Shown in pieces: positions 27,182 through 35,757 of a stretch of 64,000 nucleotides of DNA (position 1 is its first letter; every line of letters starts with the position of its first letter). Origin of the DNA: Prosthecobacter sp. SYSU 5D2 (lineage in GTDB: Bacteria > Verrucomicrobiota > Verrucomicrobiia > Verrucomicrobiales > Verrucomicrobiaceae); the NCBI RefSeq assembly GCF_039655865.1, contig NZ_JBBYXL010000001.1, forward strand, positions 186,001 to 250,000. The letters run 5' to 3'. The notes below the pieces were generated by a model. It had not been told where the DNA came from. It made no database searches and saw only the letters and a list, made by a program, of their open reading frames with translations. The position numbers were made by a program, and so were the translations under genes.

Positions 27182-29227
27182 TCATACTAACTGCCTGACG
27201 ACAGCGAGCAACTCCTGGTGATCGAAGCGTTCTTTGACAATATACGCATCGGCCCCCAGGGCCAGACCGCGCTCCTGATCCTCCTGGCTGCTCAAAGAAG
27301 TGACCAGGATCAGCGGGATTTCCGCGAGTGCCGGCTGGCTTTTCATCGTGGCCAGGAGCTGGAAACCGTCCACATGCGGCATCTGCACGTCACTGACCAC
27401 CAGCGCCACCTCCGTGCTGTGCAGGATGGCCAGGGCCGCTCTGCCATCCTCCGCCGTGCGGACGTTATAGCCCGCAGTCTCCAAAATGCTTTTCTGCAAA
27501 GTGCGGGCCGTGAAGGAATCATCCGCCACGAGGATGGTGGAGCGCCTCACCTGCACAGGGGCGGTCTTTGTGTCCTCCTGCAGCGGCGTGGCCCGGCAGC
27601 GGTCTGCCAGCGTCTGGGGATTGAGCACGAGTACGACGGCCCCCTCCTCGGTGACGATGCCTCCGGAAAAATGCGGCGACAGGGAGGCCGGATAGGGCAG
27701 CGGGCGGATCAAAGCATGAATCTCCCCCACAAAGGCCTCCACATGCAGCGCCAGGGGCTTTTGCCCATGCAAGACAGCCACCTGCACACGCCCTTCTTCA
27801 TTGCGCAGGATGCGCGCCGTTTTTCCGGCCGCTTCCGCCGCCGTGGTGACCTGGATGGAGCTGCCCTCCCAGAAGATGATGCTGCGCCCTTCCGCCACAT
27901 GCACCTCATCCACGTGCAGGAGAGCCCTGATGTTATTGATGGGCAGGGCAAAGAGCTGCCCTGCCGACCGGAACAACAGCAGCCGCCGCGCGGAGATGCT
28001 CACGGGCACCCGCAGTTCCAGCTCACTCCCCTGCCCCGGCCGGGTGCTCATGCGCACATTCCCCTGGAATTGCACCACCCGTTCCCGCACGACGGATAGG
28101 CCCATGCCACGGCCAGACACATTGGTGACCTGCCGTGCCGTGGAGAGCCCGGCATGGAAAATGAGGTCCATCGCAGCCTCGTCCGTCTGCTGCTCAGCCT
28201 CTGCTGCGGAAAGGATCCCTGCCTGCAGAGCCTTGCTTTTGACCTGGGCGATGTCCACTCCCCGGCCGTCATCCCGGATGCTCAGGCGCAAAAAGTGACC
28301 GTCCATTTCCAAGTGCAGGCGTACGTCGCCCTTCTCCGGCTTGCCTGCGGACCGGCGCTGCGCCGGTGGCTCGATGCCGTGGGAAAGGGCGTTTCGCAGC
28401 GCATGCATCACCGGATCCTTCAGCGCCTGCAAAACCGCACGGTCAGCCTGGAGCTCGGTTCCGGTCATGGTGAAGCTGACCGGCTTGCCGGTCTCCCCCG
28501 CCAGATCCCGCATCATTTTGGGAAACCCTTCAAACACGCTGCTGATAGGCACCATGCAGATGCGGCTGACATTCTGCTGCAACTGGCCGCTGAGCACCCG
28601 CAGGCTGCGGCTGCCCCGCTGCTGTTTGTCGCGGAGCTCCTGAAGATGCTTCCCTGCTTCACGCACATGAAACCGCAAGTCCCCCGGCTCATAGCGGTCC
28701 TGGTGCAGCAGCCGGCGGAGCTGCTCCAACTTTGCCGAAAGCAGGTCCAGTTCACGCCCCAGGCTTTCCTGGCCGGTCGCCTCCATCAGCAGCAGGCCGG
28801 AGGTTTGCAGCAGCTCTCCCAAAAGCACGGATTCGATCCGCAGTGTCTCCTGCACGACCGCCGGCGGAGCTTTTGCTTCTTCAGGAGTGTCAGAGACCTG
28901 CTCCATCTCCAAGGCCAGGGCCATGGCGTCTTCCGCAGCATCCGCATGCGCTGTCAACTTTTCCCTGACATCCGGATTTAATCCCGCCCGGCCTTTGGTC
29001 AGGTCTGACAGGATGCTCTCCATCTCATGGGCGATGGATTCCACCTCCTCGAGGTCGCAGACCCGCGCACTTCCTTTCATGCTGTGCGCCATGCGGAAGG
29101 CATCATCCAGCATCGCGGTGGAGACCGCCGGCCAGGCCGCAAGCATGGCCCGGATGACCTCCATCTGCTCCTTGAATTCCGTCTGAAAGGCGGCCAGCAC
29201 CCGCTGATGGAGGTCAGAGTCGGACAT
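27182..29227 (-). CDS. cheA: Hybrid chemotaxis kinase CheA-REC (WspE-like)
   Basis: A 681-residue kinase with an N-terminal HPt domain (His48 in RMAHSMKGSARV), a dimerisation helix pair, a HATPase domain with N box HALRNALSHGIE, DDGRGVDIAQ and SGRGMGLSVV, a CheW-like regulatory domain, and a C-terminal receiver with VVSDVQMPHVDGFQ. I see no recognisable P2 docking domain. The fused receiver is typical of alternative chemosensory pathways such as Wsp and Frz. It should pass phosphate from His48 to its own receiver, to CheB and to the hybrid kinase. Confidence 0.95.
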   Translation of the reverse strand: MSDSDLHQRVLAAFQTEFKEQMEVIRAMLAAWPAVSTAMLDDAFRMAHSMKGSARVCDLEEVESIAHEMESILSDLTKGRAGLNPDVREKLTAHADAAEDAMALALEMEQVSDTPEEAKAPPAVVQETLRIESVLLGELLQTSGLLLMEATGQESLGRELDLLSAKLEQLRRLLHQDRYEPGDLRFHVREAGKHLQELRDKQQRGSRSLRVLSGQLQQNVSRICMVPISSVFEGFPKMMRDLAGETGKPVSFTMTGTELQADRAVLQALKDPVMHALRNALSHGIEPPAQRRSAGKPEKGDVRLHLEMDGHFLRLSIRDDGRGVDIAQVKSKALQAGILSAAEAEQQTDEAAMDLIFHAGLSTARQVTNVSGRGMGLSVVRERVVQFQGNVRMSTRPGQGSELELRVPVSISARRLLLFRSAGQLFALPINNIRALLHVDEVHVAEGRSIIFWEGSSIQVTTAAEAAGKTARILRNEEGRVQVAVLHGQKPLALHVEAFVGEIHALIRPLPYPASLSPHFSGGIVTEEGAVVLVLNPQTLADRCRATPLQEDTKTAPVQVRRSTILVADDSFTARTLQKSILETAGYNVRTAEDGRAALAILHSTEVALVVSDVQMPHVDGFQLLATMKSQPALAEIPLILVTSLSSQEDQERGLALGADAYIVKERFDHQELLAVVRQLV

Positions 29228-29284
29228 GAAACTCTAAAGTGCGCGGTGTGGGTGGCCGGGGTTAAAGGTAAACAGGCAGGACAA

Positions 29285-30910
29285 TCAGACCTGATAGCGG
29301 CTGACGGCAGTGCGGAGCTGCACGCTCAGGTCGTTGAGGTTGGCCAGGGCCTTTTCCAGCTGGGAGGTGCCGAGGGCCGTTTGCTCTGTTGCCTGGCGGA
29401 TGTCCCGCATGCCCTGGGTGACCTGGTCAAAACCGATCTGCTGCTGGCTGGTGGATGCGATGATCTGCTGGAAGGCATGCACACTTTCCACCGTCGTGCG
29501 GGTCATCTGGTGGATGGTCTGCTCGGTGATCTCCGCCTGCTGTTTGCCGGAGTCGGAGCGCTTCACGGCCTCCTCCGTCATCATTACGGTGCCATTGATA
29601 CCGCGCTGGATTTCCCCCAGGATGGTCCCTACCTGCACCGTGCTCTCTTTGGCACGCTGGGCCAGGTTGCGCATCTCTCCGGCCACCACGGCAAAACGGC
29701 TGCCCTGCTCCCCGGCAGAGGCCGCCTCAATGCTGGCATTAAGCGCCAGCAGGTTGGACTGCTCGGCGATCTCATTGACCGTGCTGACGATCTCCCCGAT
29801 GGCCTGGGTACGCTCGCTCAGCGCCACGATCTTGGTAGCCACATCCTCCACCTGCTGGCGGATGCCTTCCATCAGGCGGCTCGTGGTTTTCACCGCGTTG
29901 ATGCCGGATTCACCGGCAGCCGAGGTCGCCTCCGCAGAGGCGGCCACCTGCTTGGCCTTCTCGGTAATCTCGTTTCCGGACTGGCTGATCTCCTGCATGG
30001 TCGCGGAAATTTCCTGCACCGTCGCCGCCTGCTCCTTGGTGCTGGAGGCCTGCTGCTGGGTGGAGGCCAGGATCTCCGCCGCTGCGGAATTGATGTTGCC
30101 GGTGACGCCGAGGATCTGCCCGCTGAGGTCCTTCAAGTTGTCCAGCATGTTGTTAAACGCGCTGCCCAGCTTGCCGATCTCGTCACGGCTTCTGACGTTC
30201 ATTTTTTCAATCCTCAGGTTCCCCGTGGCAATGCTGTCCGCAGACTCCGCCACCCTTTGCAGGGGCAGGCTGATGCTGCGTGCGATGAACCAGCTGAACA
30301 GAAAGCTCAGTACGCCCGCCACGATGGCGATCACCCAGCCCATCCGCATAAGCTCTTCCACCTGGCCTTCCATGTGGCGGGTGTACCCCCTGGCGATCTC
30401 CATGCCGTAATTCTGAATCTCTGTCTCTTTGACCAGAAGGCTGGCCAGGACCTCTTCATAATCCGGAGAATCCACAGGCGTGGCCAGCAACCGGTCAATC
30501 TCCTGTACGGATACATTGATGAGCTGGGTCTGGGCTTGCAGCAACCCCCGGAGATGATCCGATGGAACAGGTTCCATTTCCACTGTCCCCGTCTCATTCA
30601 GGCGCGCGAGAATGGGGCCCCCATAAGTCAGGGCCTTCTGGCCATCCAGCCACACTTTGCGGACATAGTCCAGCTTCTCACGGGTCATCTTTCCCTGGGT
30701 GATCAGAAGAGCTGTCGCGAAGTGCTGCTGCTGGAGCATGCGCTGGCGGCCCACCTTTTCCACCACTTCAATGTTCCCCTGCTGGTCCTTTGATGTCGAA
30801 ATGGTCAGAGACAAAACCACGGCCAGAATGACCAGGAAAAACAGCGGAATGAAAGTAAGTTTGGCGCCGACACTGAGGTCGTTCCATGAGGATCTGGGTA
30901 GCGGGGACAT
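29285..30910 (-). CDS. Methyl-accepting chemotaxis protein with PilJ-like sensor domain
   Basis: A 541-residue receptor: TM1 (17-39), a periplasmic four-helix domain whose start (about 47-62, VVEKVGRQRMLQQQ) matches the GRQRMLSQ motif of the PilJ/NarX-type sensor domain, TM2 (190-210), HAMP (211-265) and a long signalling coiled coil. The hairpin tip is intact, including NLLALNASIEAASAGEQG and FAVVAGEMRNLAQ. No CheR-docking pentapeptide is present at the C-terminus, consistent with a TPR-type CheR. The signal is unknown; PilJ-type domains are linked to surface sensing and type IV pili, relevant because a pilus/secretion cluster lies upstream at 16846. Confidence 0.94.
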   Translation of the reverse strand: MSPLPRSSWNDLSVGAKLTFIPLFFLVILAVVLSLTISTSKDQQGNIEVVEKVGRQRMLQQQHFATALLITQGKMTREKLDYVRKVWLDGQKALTYGGPILARLNETGTVEMEPVPSDHLRGLLQAQTQLINVSVQEIDRLLATPVDSPDYEEVLASLLVKETEIQNYGMEIARGYTRHMEGQVEELMRMGWVIAIVAGVLSFLFSWFIARSISLPLQRVAESADSIATGNLRIEKMNVRSRDEIGKLGSAFNNMLDNLKDLSGQILGVTGNINSAAAEILASTQQQASSTKEQAATVQEISATMQEISQSGNEITEKAKQVAASAEATSAAGESGINAVKTTSRLMEGIRQQVEDVATKIVALSERTQAIGEIVSTVNEIAEQSNLLALNASIEAASAGEQGSRFAVVAGEMRNLAQRAKESTVQVGTILGEIQRGINGTVMMTEEAVKRSDSGKQQAEITEQTIHQMTRTTVESVHAFQQIIASTSQQQIGFDQVTQGMRDIRQATEQTALGTSQLEKALANLNDLSVQLRTAVSRYQV

Positions 30911-30973
30911 GAAGTGGAAAAGTTAAAATAAGGATTGGAGAACTGAACCTGAAAAAGAACACTGGAACAAGTG

Positions 30974-31549
30974 CTAAGCCTGCTTTTCCCAGCTTTGCAG
31001 AAGGGCGCGGACATCCAGCAGCACGGCTGGGCTGCGCTCCGGGCTGAAGAAAAACAACCGGTCACTCTGCCAGGCGTCCTCCGGCAGTTCCACCAGATCC
31101 AATACCTGGGTGCAACCGATGGCCACCTTTAACTGCGGATGCCGGAGCAGCACCGCCTGGGAAAACTCACTGGCAACGGCCGCAAAACCCTCATTCAAAA
31201 GCGGCGCAGGATTCACCAGGTTCACTAGATGGTTATGCACATTCACCACGCCCAGGAGAAGCTCATGCGCATCCGGTACCGGCGTGTAGCTTTGAGTCAA
31301 ATTCACCACCTCCTGAATCCATTGGATCTCGATTCCCGCCATGTGCCCGCCCGCTTCAAGAAGCAGCACCGTCCGGAGTGCAGACTGGCTCGTGGTCAGC
31401 TTTTCACGCCGCGCCAGCAGGTCAGCCCGGGCAGCAAGCGTGCGCTCGACAACCTCCGGTGTCGGCTCAAAAGCGGATTTCAAAAGCAGGGAGCTTTCAT
31501 CCAGTTGATGATGAACTGCCTGCCAGTCAATTTTGCGTTGGTCACTCAT
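30974..31549 (-). CDS. cheW: CheW-like coupling protein (second)
   Basis: A 191-residue adaptor that links the receptor to CheA. The CheW fold is seen from about residue 55: RTVLLLEAGGHMAGIEIQW, IQEVVNLTQSYTPVPDA, LLGVVNVHNHLVNLVNPAPL. An N-terminal extension of about 50 residues contains helices that might bind elsewhere in the array. Its ATG overlaps the CheR stop by four bases. By position it corresponds to WspD or WspB of the Wsp pathway. Confidence 0.9.
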   Translation of the reverse strand: MSDQRKIDWQAVHHQLDESSLLLKSAFEPTPEVVERTLAARADLLARREKLTTSQSALRTVLLLEAGGHMAGIEIQWIQEVVNLTQSYTPVPDAHELLLGVVNVHNHLVNLVNPAPLLNEGFAAVASEFSQAVLLRHPQLKVAIGCTQVLDLVELPEDAWQSDRLFFFSPERSPAVLLDVRALLQSWEKQA

Positions 31550-32976
31550 GCGCGGATGGATGTTGCACAGGCACTTTCAGGAACGGCCAGCAGAGAGCGA
31601 AATTCCCTCACGGTCAAGCCCTGGCCCAAGGGCACAGGATCCTCCGGATGATGCGGTGCCAGGAGATTCAGTGTATTTTCAAAATGGCGGCGCGCGTTGC
31701 GTCCCTGCCTCTCCTGCACCAGCCCCATGTAGTAATGCGCCAGCGCCAGATCGCGCGCCAGGTACAGGCACCGATGAATGGACTTCTCCGCAGCCGTCCA
31801 CTCGCCGAGCTGAAAAAGGATCATGCCATGATAATAATGCGCCCCTGCGGAGAGCGGGGACTGCAAAAGCACCCGGTCACAGGCCTTGAGGGCCGCATGC
31901 AGGTCCCCCGCATCTGCATGCCGCGTGATCTCCGCCAGCTCTCCCTCCCCTGCCGCGGGCTGCACCGGCGCAGCCGGCAGGGGCGGTGCTTTAGGCAGAG
32001 GAAGCTCCGCACTCCTGAGCCGGACTTCCGGCGCAGGCGGTTCAGGCTGCCTCTGCCATTCAGCCGACGGAAACCACACAGGCAAAACAGGTGGAGTCCA
32101 GGCCACCTCATCTGGCGAAACCGGCCGCTGATAAAGCACCGCCCCCGGTGTATTCACCGTGCGGAACATACGAAAGGTGTCCGTATGCGGCTCCGCGTGC
32201 CCCACGGCCAGCCAGCCGCCAGGCGTCAGCGTATCATAGAACTGCCTGGCCAGCTTTTGAATGGACGGCTGGTCAAAGTAGATCATCACATTCCGGCAGA
32301 TGATCAGGTCAAACCCGGAGAGGGCTCGGGTTTCATCTGGAAACGGGTCCGTGGCCAGATTGTGGTTTTGAAAAGTCACCCCTTCCCGGCAGGGGTCCGT
32401 CAGCCGCCATTTCGCCCCCTGTTTGGTAAAGCATCGGTGCAAAACATGCGGCGGCGTGCCCCGTAGCGCCCAGGGATCGTAGGCCCCGGCCTCGGCAATG
32501 CGCAGGAACTTGCGGTTGATGTCCGTCCCCAGGATCTGGATGGACCAGTTTCTGAACTGCTCTCCCAGCATCTCACGCAGCAGGATGGCCAGCGAATACG
32601 GCTCCGCCCCGATGGAGCAGCCCGCGCTCCAGATGCGCAGACTGCGCGAGCCCGCCTTCCGCCGCAGGATGTCTGGAAAAACCGCATCCCGCAGCGCAGT
32701 GAACATCTCCGCATGGCGGAAGAAAAAAGTCTCCCCAATCGTAAGCTGCTCCACCAGCGCATCCTGAGCCTCAGCATCCGTTTTCAGCCGTTTTAACAGC
32801 GCCCCTCCCCCCGGCAGCGGTCCTTCTGGGCCAAACACCCGCTCCAAGGCCAGCAGCAGATCCACATCCCTTTCCTTGTAATAGGACAGCCCCGTCCGGC
32901 CAATGATCCAGTCCTTCAACAGGAAAAACTGAGGATCACTCAGCAGCTCATGAGGTTTGTCCACAGCGATTCTCAC
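31546..32976 (-). CDS. cheR: CheR methyltransferase with C-terminal TPR repeats (WspC-like)
   Basis: Receptor glutamate methyltransferase. The all-alpha N-terminal domain (GLSYYKERDVDLLLALERV) is followed by the SAM-binding domain with IGETFFFRHAEMF, RIWSAGCSIGAEPYSLAILL and LIICRNVMIYF. A proline-rich linker then leads to TPR repeats (about 380-455, e.g. GAHYYHGMILFQLGEW). The start is uncertain: the only good candidate after the upstream CheW stop is GTG at 32976 (476 residues), while a reading that begins at 33120 would lie inside CheW. No strong Shine-Dalgarno was seen. TPR-type CheR proteins such as WspC do not need a receptor pentapeptide. Confidence 0.9.
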   Translation of the reverse strand: MRIAVDKPHELLSDPQFFLLKDWIIGRTGLSYYKERDVDLLLALERVFGPEGPLPGGGALLKRLKTDAEAQDALVEQLTIGETFFFRHAEMFTALRDAVFPDILRRKAGSRSLRIWSAGCSIGAEPYSLAILLREMLGEQFRNWSIQILGTDINRKFLRIAEAGAYDPWALRGTPPHVLHRCFTKQGAKWRLTDPCREGVTFQNHNLATDPFPDETRALSGFDLIICRNVMIYFDQPSIQKLARQFYDTLTPGGWLAVGHAEPHTDTFRMFRTVNTPGAVLYQRPVSPDEVAWTPPVLPVWFPSAEWQRQPEPPAPEVRLRSAELPLPKAPPLPAAPVQPAAGEGELAEITRHADAGDLHAALKACDRVLLQSPLSAGAHYYHGMILFQLGEWTAAEKSIHRCLYLARDLALAHYYMGLVQERQGRNARRHFENTLNLLAPHHPEDPVPLGQGLTVREFRSLLAVPESACATSIRA

Positions 32977-32983
32977 AGCAATG

Positions 32984-33481
32984 TCAGGCGGTTTCCATCT
33001 CCAGCATGGCCATCCGGCTTGCGGCCCGCTGCCGCAGCTCCGCCAGCCGCCTGATTTCACTGGCCAGCAGCAGTTTGTCAGGCTCCAGCAGGATGACCGG
33101 AGGCGTGTGCTGCAGCACACCGAAGGCGCAGTTGTTCAGCACATGATCCTCCGGAAGCTCTGCAACGTCCCTTGTGCGGTAGGAAAGGGGTTCCATCTGC
33201 GCCCCCGCCAGCCAGGCGACCTGCGTGCCGCCCAGCCTGGCAATGATGATCCGGTCGCTCAGTTTCATCGCAGGAGAAGACGGCTCAGCTCCCCCATCCA
33301 GCAGTTTTTCCAGCCGGATGACGGGAATCAGCCCGCCATGAAAAGTGACAAAGCCCCGCACCAGTGGCGGTATCTCCGGCGGAGTCACCAGCCGCACGCT
33401 TGGGATGACCTCCTGCACATGGCTGGCATCCAGCCCCAGGCTGACGCCACCGATAGAAAATGTGAGCACTGTTCTTAGCAT
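32984..33481 (-). CDS. cheW: CheW-like coupling protein (first of operon)
   Basis: A 165-residue CheW-fold protein beginning directly with the domain: VLTFSIGGVSLGLDASHVQEV, GFVTFHGGLIPVIRLEKLLDG. It opens the minus-strand chemosensory operon. Two CheW proteins flank CheR, the same gene order as wspB-wspC-wspD. The promoter should lie in 33482-33612, where nothing stronger than a short CCGG-type hairpin was seen. Confidence 0.9.
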   Translation of the reverse strand: MLRTVLTFSIGGVSLGLDASHVQEVIPSVRLVTPPEIPPLVRGFVTFHGGLIPVIRLEKLLDGGAEPSSPAMKLSDRIIIARLGGTQVAWLAGAQMEPLSYRTRDVAELPEDHVLNNCAFGVLQHTPPVILLEPDKLLLASEIRRLAELRQRAASRMAMLEMETA

Positions 33482-33612
33482 GCAAGACAGAGGATTACGG
33501 CATCCCCCGAAACATATCGAGAGAGAAATGCCAGATGGCCGCCTCCGCAGTCTTTTTTCGCTTGGCTCCGTTTCGCCGGAATGCCGGTCTCCAGATCATT
33601 CGCTCCAGAGAG

Positions 33613-33684
<72 letters not shown>

Positions 33685-33700
33685 ATGGGTGTTATTTAAA

Positions 33701-33775
33701 TGGCTCCTGAGGTAGGGTTCGAACCTACGACCTAGTGGTTAACAGCCACCCGCTCTACCGCTGAGCTACTCAGGA
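33701..33775 (-). tRNA. tRNA-Asn (anticodon GTT)
   Basis: A perfect cloverleaf with CCA encoded: acceptor TCCTGAG/CTCAGGA, anticodon stem-loop GGTGG-CTGTTAA-CCACT (GTT), T arm GTAGG-TTCGAAC-CCTAC, discriminator G. It is 16 bases upstream of the tRNA-Met on the same strand, so the two are probably one transcript. Confidence 0.96.
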
Positions 33776-33844
33776 GTGTGGTCCCGTTCTTGTGAAACGG
33801 GCCGACATATTGGACTCTCCGTTTCATTCTGGCAAGCGATTGTT

Positions 33845-34738
33845 TCAATGAATGACCGGGGTTTTTTCGCGGTCCTCTGACAATGGCAGTGGCTCCGGGG
33901 AGATGCGCCGCTGGCCGCGCCTGGTCGCCAGAAGGCCATGCTTGGGTGCAAACACGAAGGCTAACGTGAAAAACAGCGCCTGCGTGAGCACAATGCAGGC
34001 CCCGGTGGAGCCATCAATGAAGAAGCTGATATAGACCCCCAGGCAGCTGGCCAGGACGGATGAGACGCCCGCGATGATGAGCATGTGGTCAAAGCGGTCC
34101 GTCAGCAGCCGGGCCGTGCAACCAGGCGTGACCAGCATGGCAACGACGAGGATGATGCCGACCGCCTGGATGGAGGCAACGATGGTGGCGGAGAGCAGAG
34201 CCAGGAATAGATAATAGGTCAGGGCGGTGTTCTGGCCAATGGCGCGGGCATGGGAGGGGTCAAAGCAGAACAGCAGCAGATCCCGGCGCAGGAGAAGGGT
34301 GACGGCGAGGGTGACGAGCGCGGTGAAGGCCGTCTGGATCATGGCGCTCCGCTCGATGCCCAGGATATTGCCGAACAAAATGTGCGTGAGATGCAGGTCG
34401 GACTGCACTTTGGAGTGCATGACCAGCCCCAGGGCAAAGAGGCCGGTGAACACAATGCCCATCACCGTGTCCTCCTTGATGCGGCTGTTGGATTTGATCC
34501 AGCCGGTAGCGGTGGCGCACAGCAGCCCGGAAACGAAAGCCCCCGCCGCGAGAGGAAAGCCGACGATATATGCCAGCACCACGCCCGGCAGAACTGCATG
34601 GGAGATGGCGTCGCCCATCAGCGACCAGCCTTTGAGCACCAGGTAGCAGGAGAGCACCGCGCAGACCGCCCCGACGAGGGCACCGACCAGCAGCGCCTCG
34701 TTCATGAAGCTGTATTGAAAAGGGTCCAGCCAGTTCAT
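33845..34738 (-). CDS. mntD: Metal ABC transporter permease (MntD-like)
   Basis: A 297-residue integral membrane permease of the zinc/manganese ABC-3 family with about eight hydrophobic helices. Family motifs include GWSLMGDAISHAVLPGVVLAYIVG and DPSHARAIGQN. ATG 34738 overlaps the stop of the upstream permease by four bases; an in-frame Met at 34897 lies within that gene. It is last in the manganese operon. The short basic and polar tail (about 270-297) is cytoplasmic. Confidence 0.93.
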   Translation of the reverse strand: MNWLDPFQYSFMNEALLVGALVGAVCAVLSCYLVLKGWSLMGDAISHAVLPGVVLAYIVGFPLAAGAFVSGLLCATATGWIKSNSRIKEDTVMGIVFTGLFALGLVMHSKVQSDLHLTHILFGNILGIERSAMIQTAFTALVTLAVTLLLRRDLLLFCFDPSHARAIGQNTALTYYLFLALLSATIVASIQAVGIILVVAMLVTPGCTARLLTDRFDHMLIIAGVSSVLASCLGVYISFFIDGSTGACIVLTQALFFTLAFVFAPKHGLLATRRGQRRISPEPLPLSEDREKTPVIH

Positions 34739-35583
34739 GCGGCAGTGGCTTGGTGGCGTTGGGAACGGGCGGCCATGAGCCCGTGCTTGGGGGCGAGGAC
34801 GAGGGCCAGGAGAAAGATGATAGTTTGCAAAACGACAATGCAACCGCCGGTGGAGCCATTGAAGTAGTAGCTGATGTAAGCGCCGGTCACGCCGCAAAAA
34901 ACACCCAGGCCGGTGGCGATGCCCAGCATGCGGCCAAAGCGGTCCGTGAGCAGATAAGCCGTGGCACCGGGTGTGACCAGCATGGCCACGACAAGACAGG
35001 CACCCACAGTTTGCAGCGCAGCGACCGCCGTGGCCGAGAGCAGGGCAAGGAGCAGCACATTCAGAAATCGCGTGTTCAGGCCGATGCTGCGGGCGTGGGT
35101 TTCATCAAAGCAGTATAACAACAAGTCTTTCCATTTCATCCCCAGCACCAGCATGGAGATGGCGGAGATGATGACGACTTGAACAATGTCCGGATCCGAG
35201 ATGGCCAGGATGTTGCCAAAGATGATGGTCTTCAGGCTGATGTTGCTCTCATACAGCGTCAGCAACAAAAGCCCGGCGGCAAAGAAGGTGGTGAAAACCA
35301 CCCCAATAACCGCATCCTCCCGCAGCCGTGAATTCGCCTTCACCCAACCCATGCCGAGGGCTGCGAGAATGCCCGCGATAAATGCGCCGACGGAAAAAGG
35401 CAGCCCAAGCATCCAGGCCACTGACACACCGGGGACGACGGCATGGGAAAGCGCATCCCCCATGAGCGACCAGCCCTTCAGTGTGATGAAGCAGGACAAA
35501 AAGGCACACACGCCGCCGATGAGGCCGCTGATGAGGATGGCCTTCACCATGTACTCGTATTCGAAGGGAGTTAGAAGGGACAT
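34735..35583 (-). CDS. mntC: Metal ABC transporter permease (MntC-like)
   Basis: A 282-residue ABC-3 family permease, paralogous to the next gene: GWSLMGDALSHAVVPGVSVAWMLG and DETHARSIGLN. Together the two probably form a heterodimeric channel, as MntC/MntD do in Bacillus subtilis. ATG 35583 is preceded by a GG-rich region and begins the family homology; an in-frame Met at 35745 would be encoded by the repeat element upstream and adds only repeat-derived, Cys-rich residues. The repeat at 35590-35757 separates it from the ATPase gene. Confidence 0.93.
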   Translation of the reverse strand: MSLLTPFEYEYMVKAILISGLIGGVCAFLSCFITLKGWSLMGDALSHAVVPGVSVAWMLGLPFSVGAFIAGILAALGMGWVKANSRLREDAVIGVVFTTFFAAGLLLLTLYESNISLKTIIFGNILAISDPDIVQVVIISAISMLVLGMKWKDLLLYCFDETHARSIGLNTRFLNVLLLALLSATAVAALQTVGACLVVAMLVTPGATAYLLTDRFGRMLGIATGLGVFCGVTGAYISYYFNGSTGGCIVVLQTIIFLLALVLAPKHGLMAARSQRHQATAA

Positions 35584-35589
35584 GGGCAC

Positions 35590-35757
35590 CCCCTTCTTTG
35601 AAATCCGAATGACGAATTCCGAATGACGAATGATCCCGCAAGGCGGGAACGAATGATTCCAAATAGCAGGAATGAATGCATGCCGGGCGCCCATGCAGGG
35701 ATTCTGACATTCGTCATTCGACATTCGACATTCGTCATTCGGCATTCCTCATTCATT
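35590..35757. repeat. Inverted array of degenerate CGAATGACGAAT / ATTCGTCATTCG repeats
   Basis: The left half (35598-35660) reads as copies of CGAATGACGAAT around a small CCCGCAAGGCGGG hairpin, and the right half (35705-35757) as several copies of the reverse complement ATTCGTCATTCG and ATTCGACATTCG. The halves could fold into one large stem of about 50 bases. The array sits between the ATPase and permease genes of one operon and just overlaps the ATPase stop. No coding role was seen. Confidence 0.75.

Noticed and set aside
29027-30793. Long plus-strand open frame (588 codons) over the CheA and MCP genes
   Set aside because: Shadow of two clear genes on the minus strand; no recognisable protein motif.
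35590-35757. CRISPR-like array
   Set aside because: Repeats are irregular, in two orientations and without unique spacers or cas genes.
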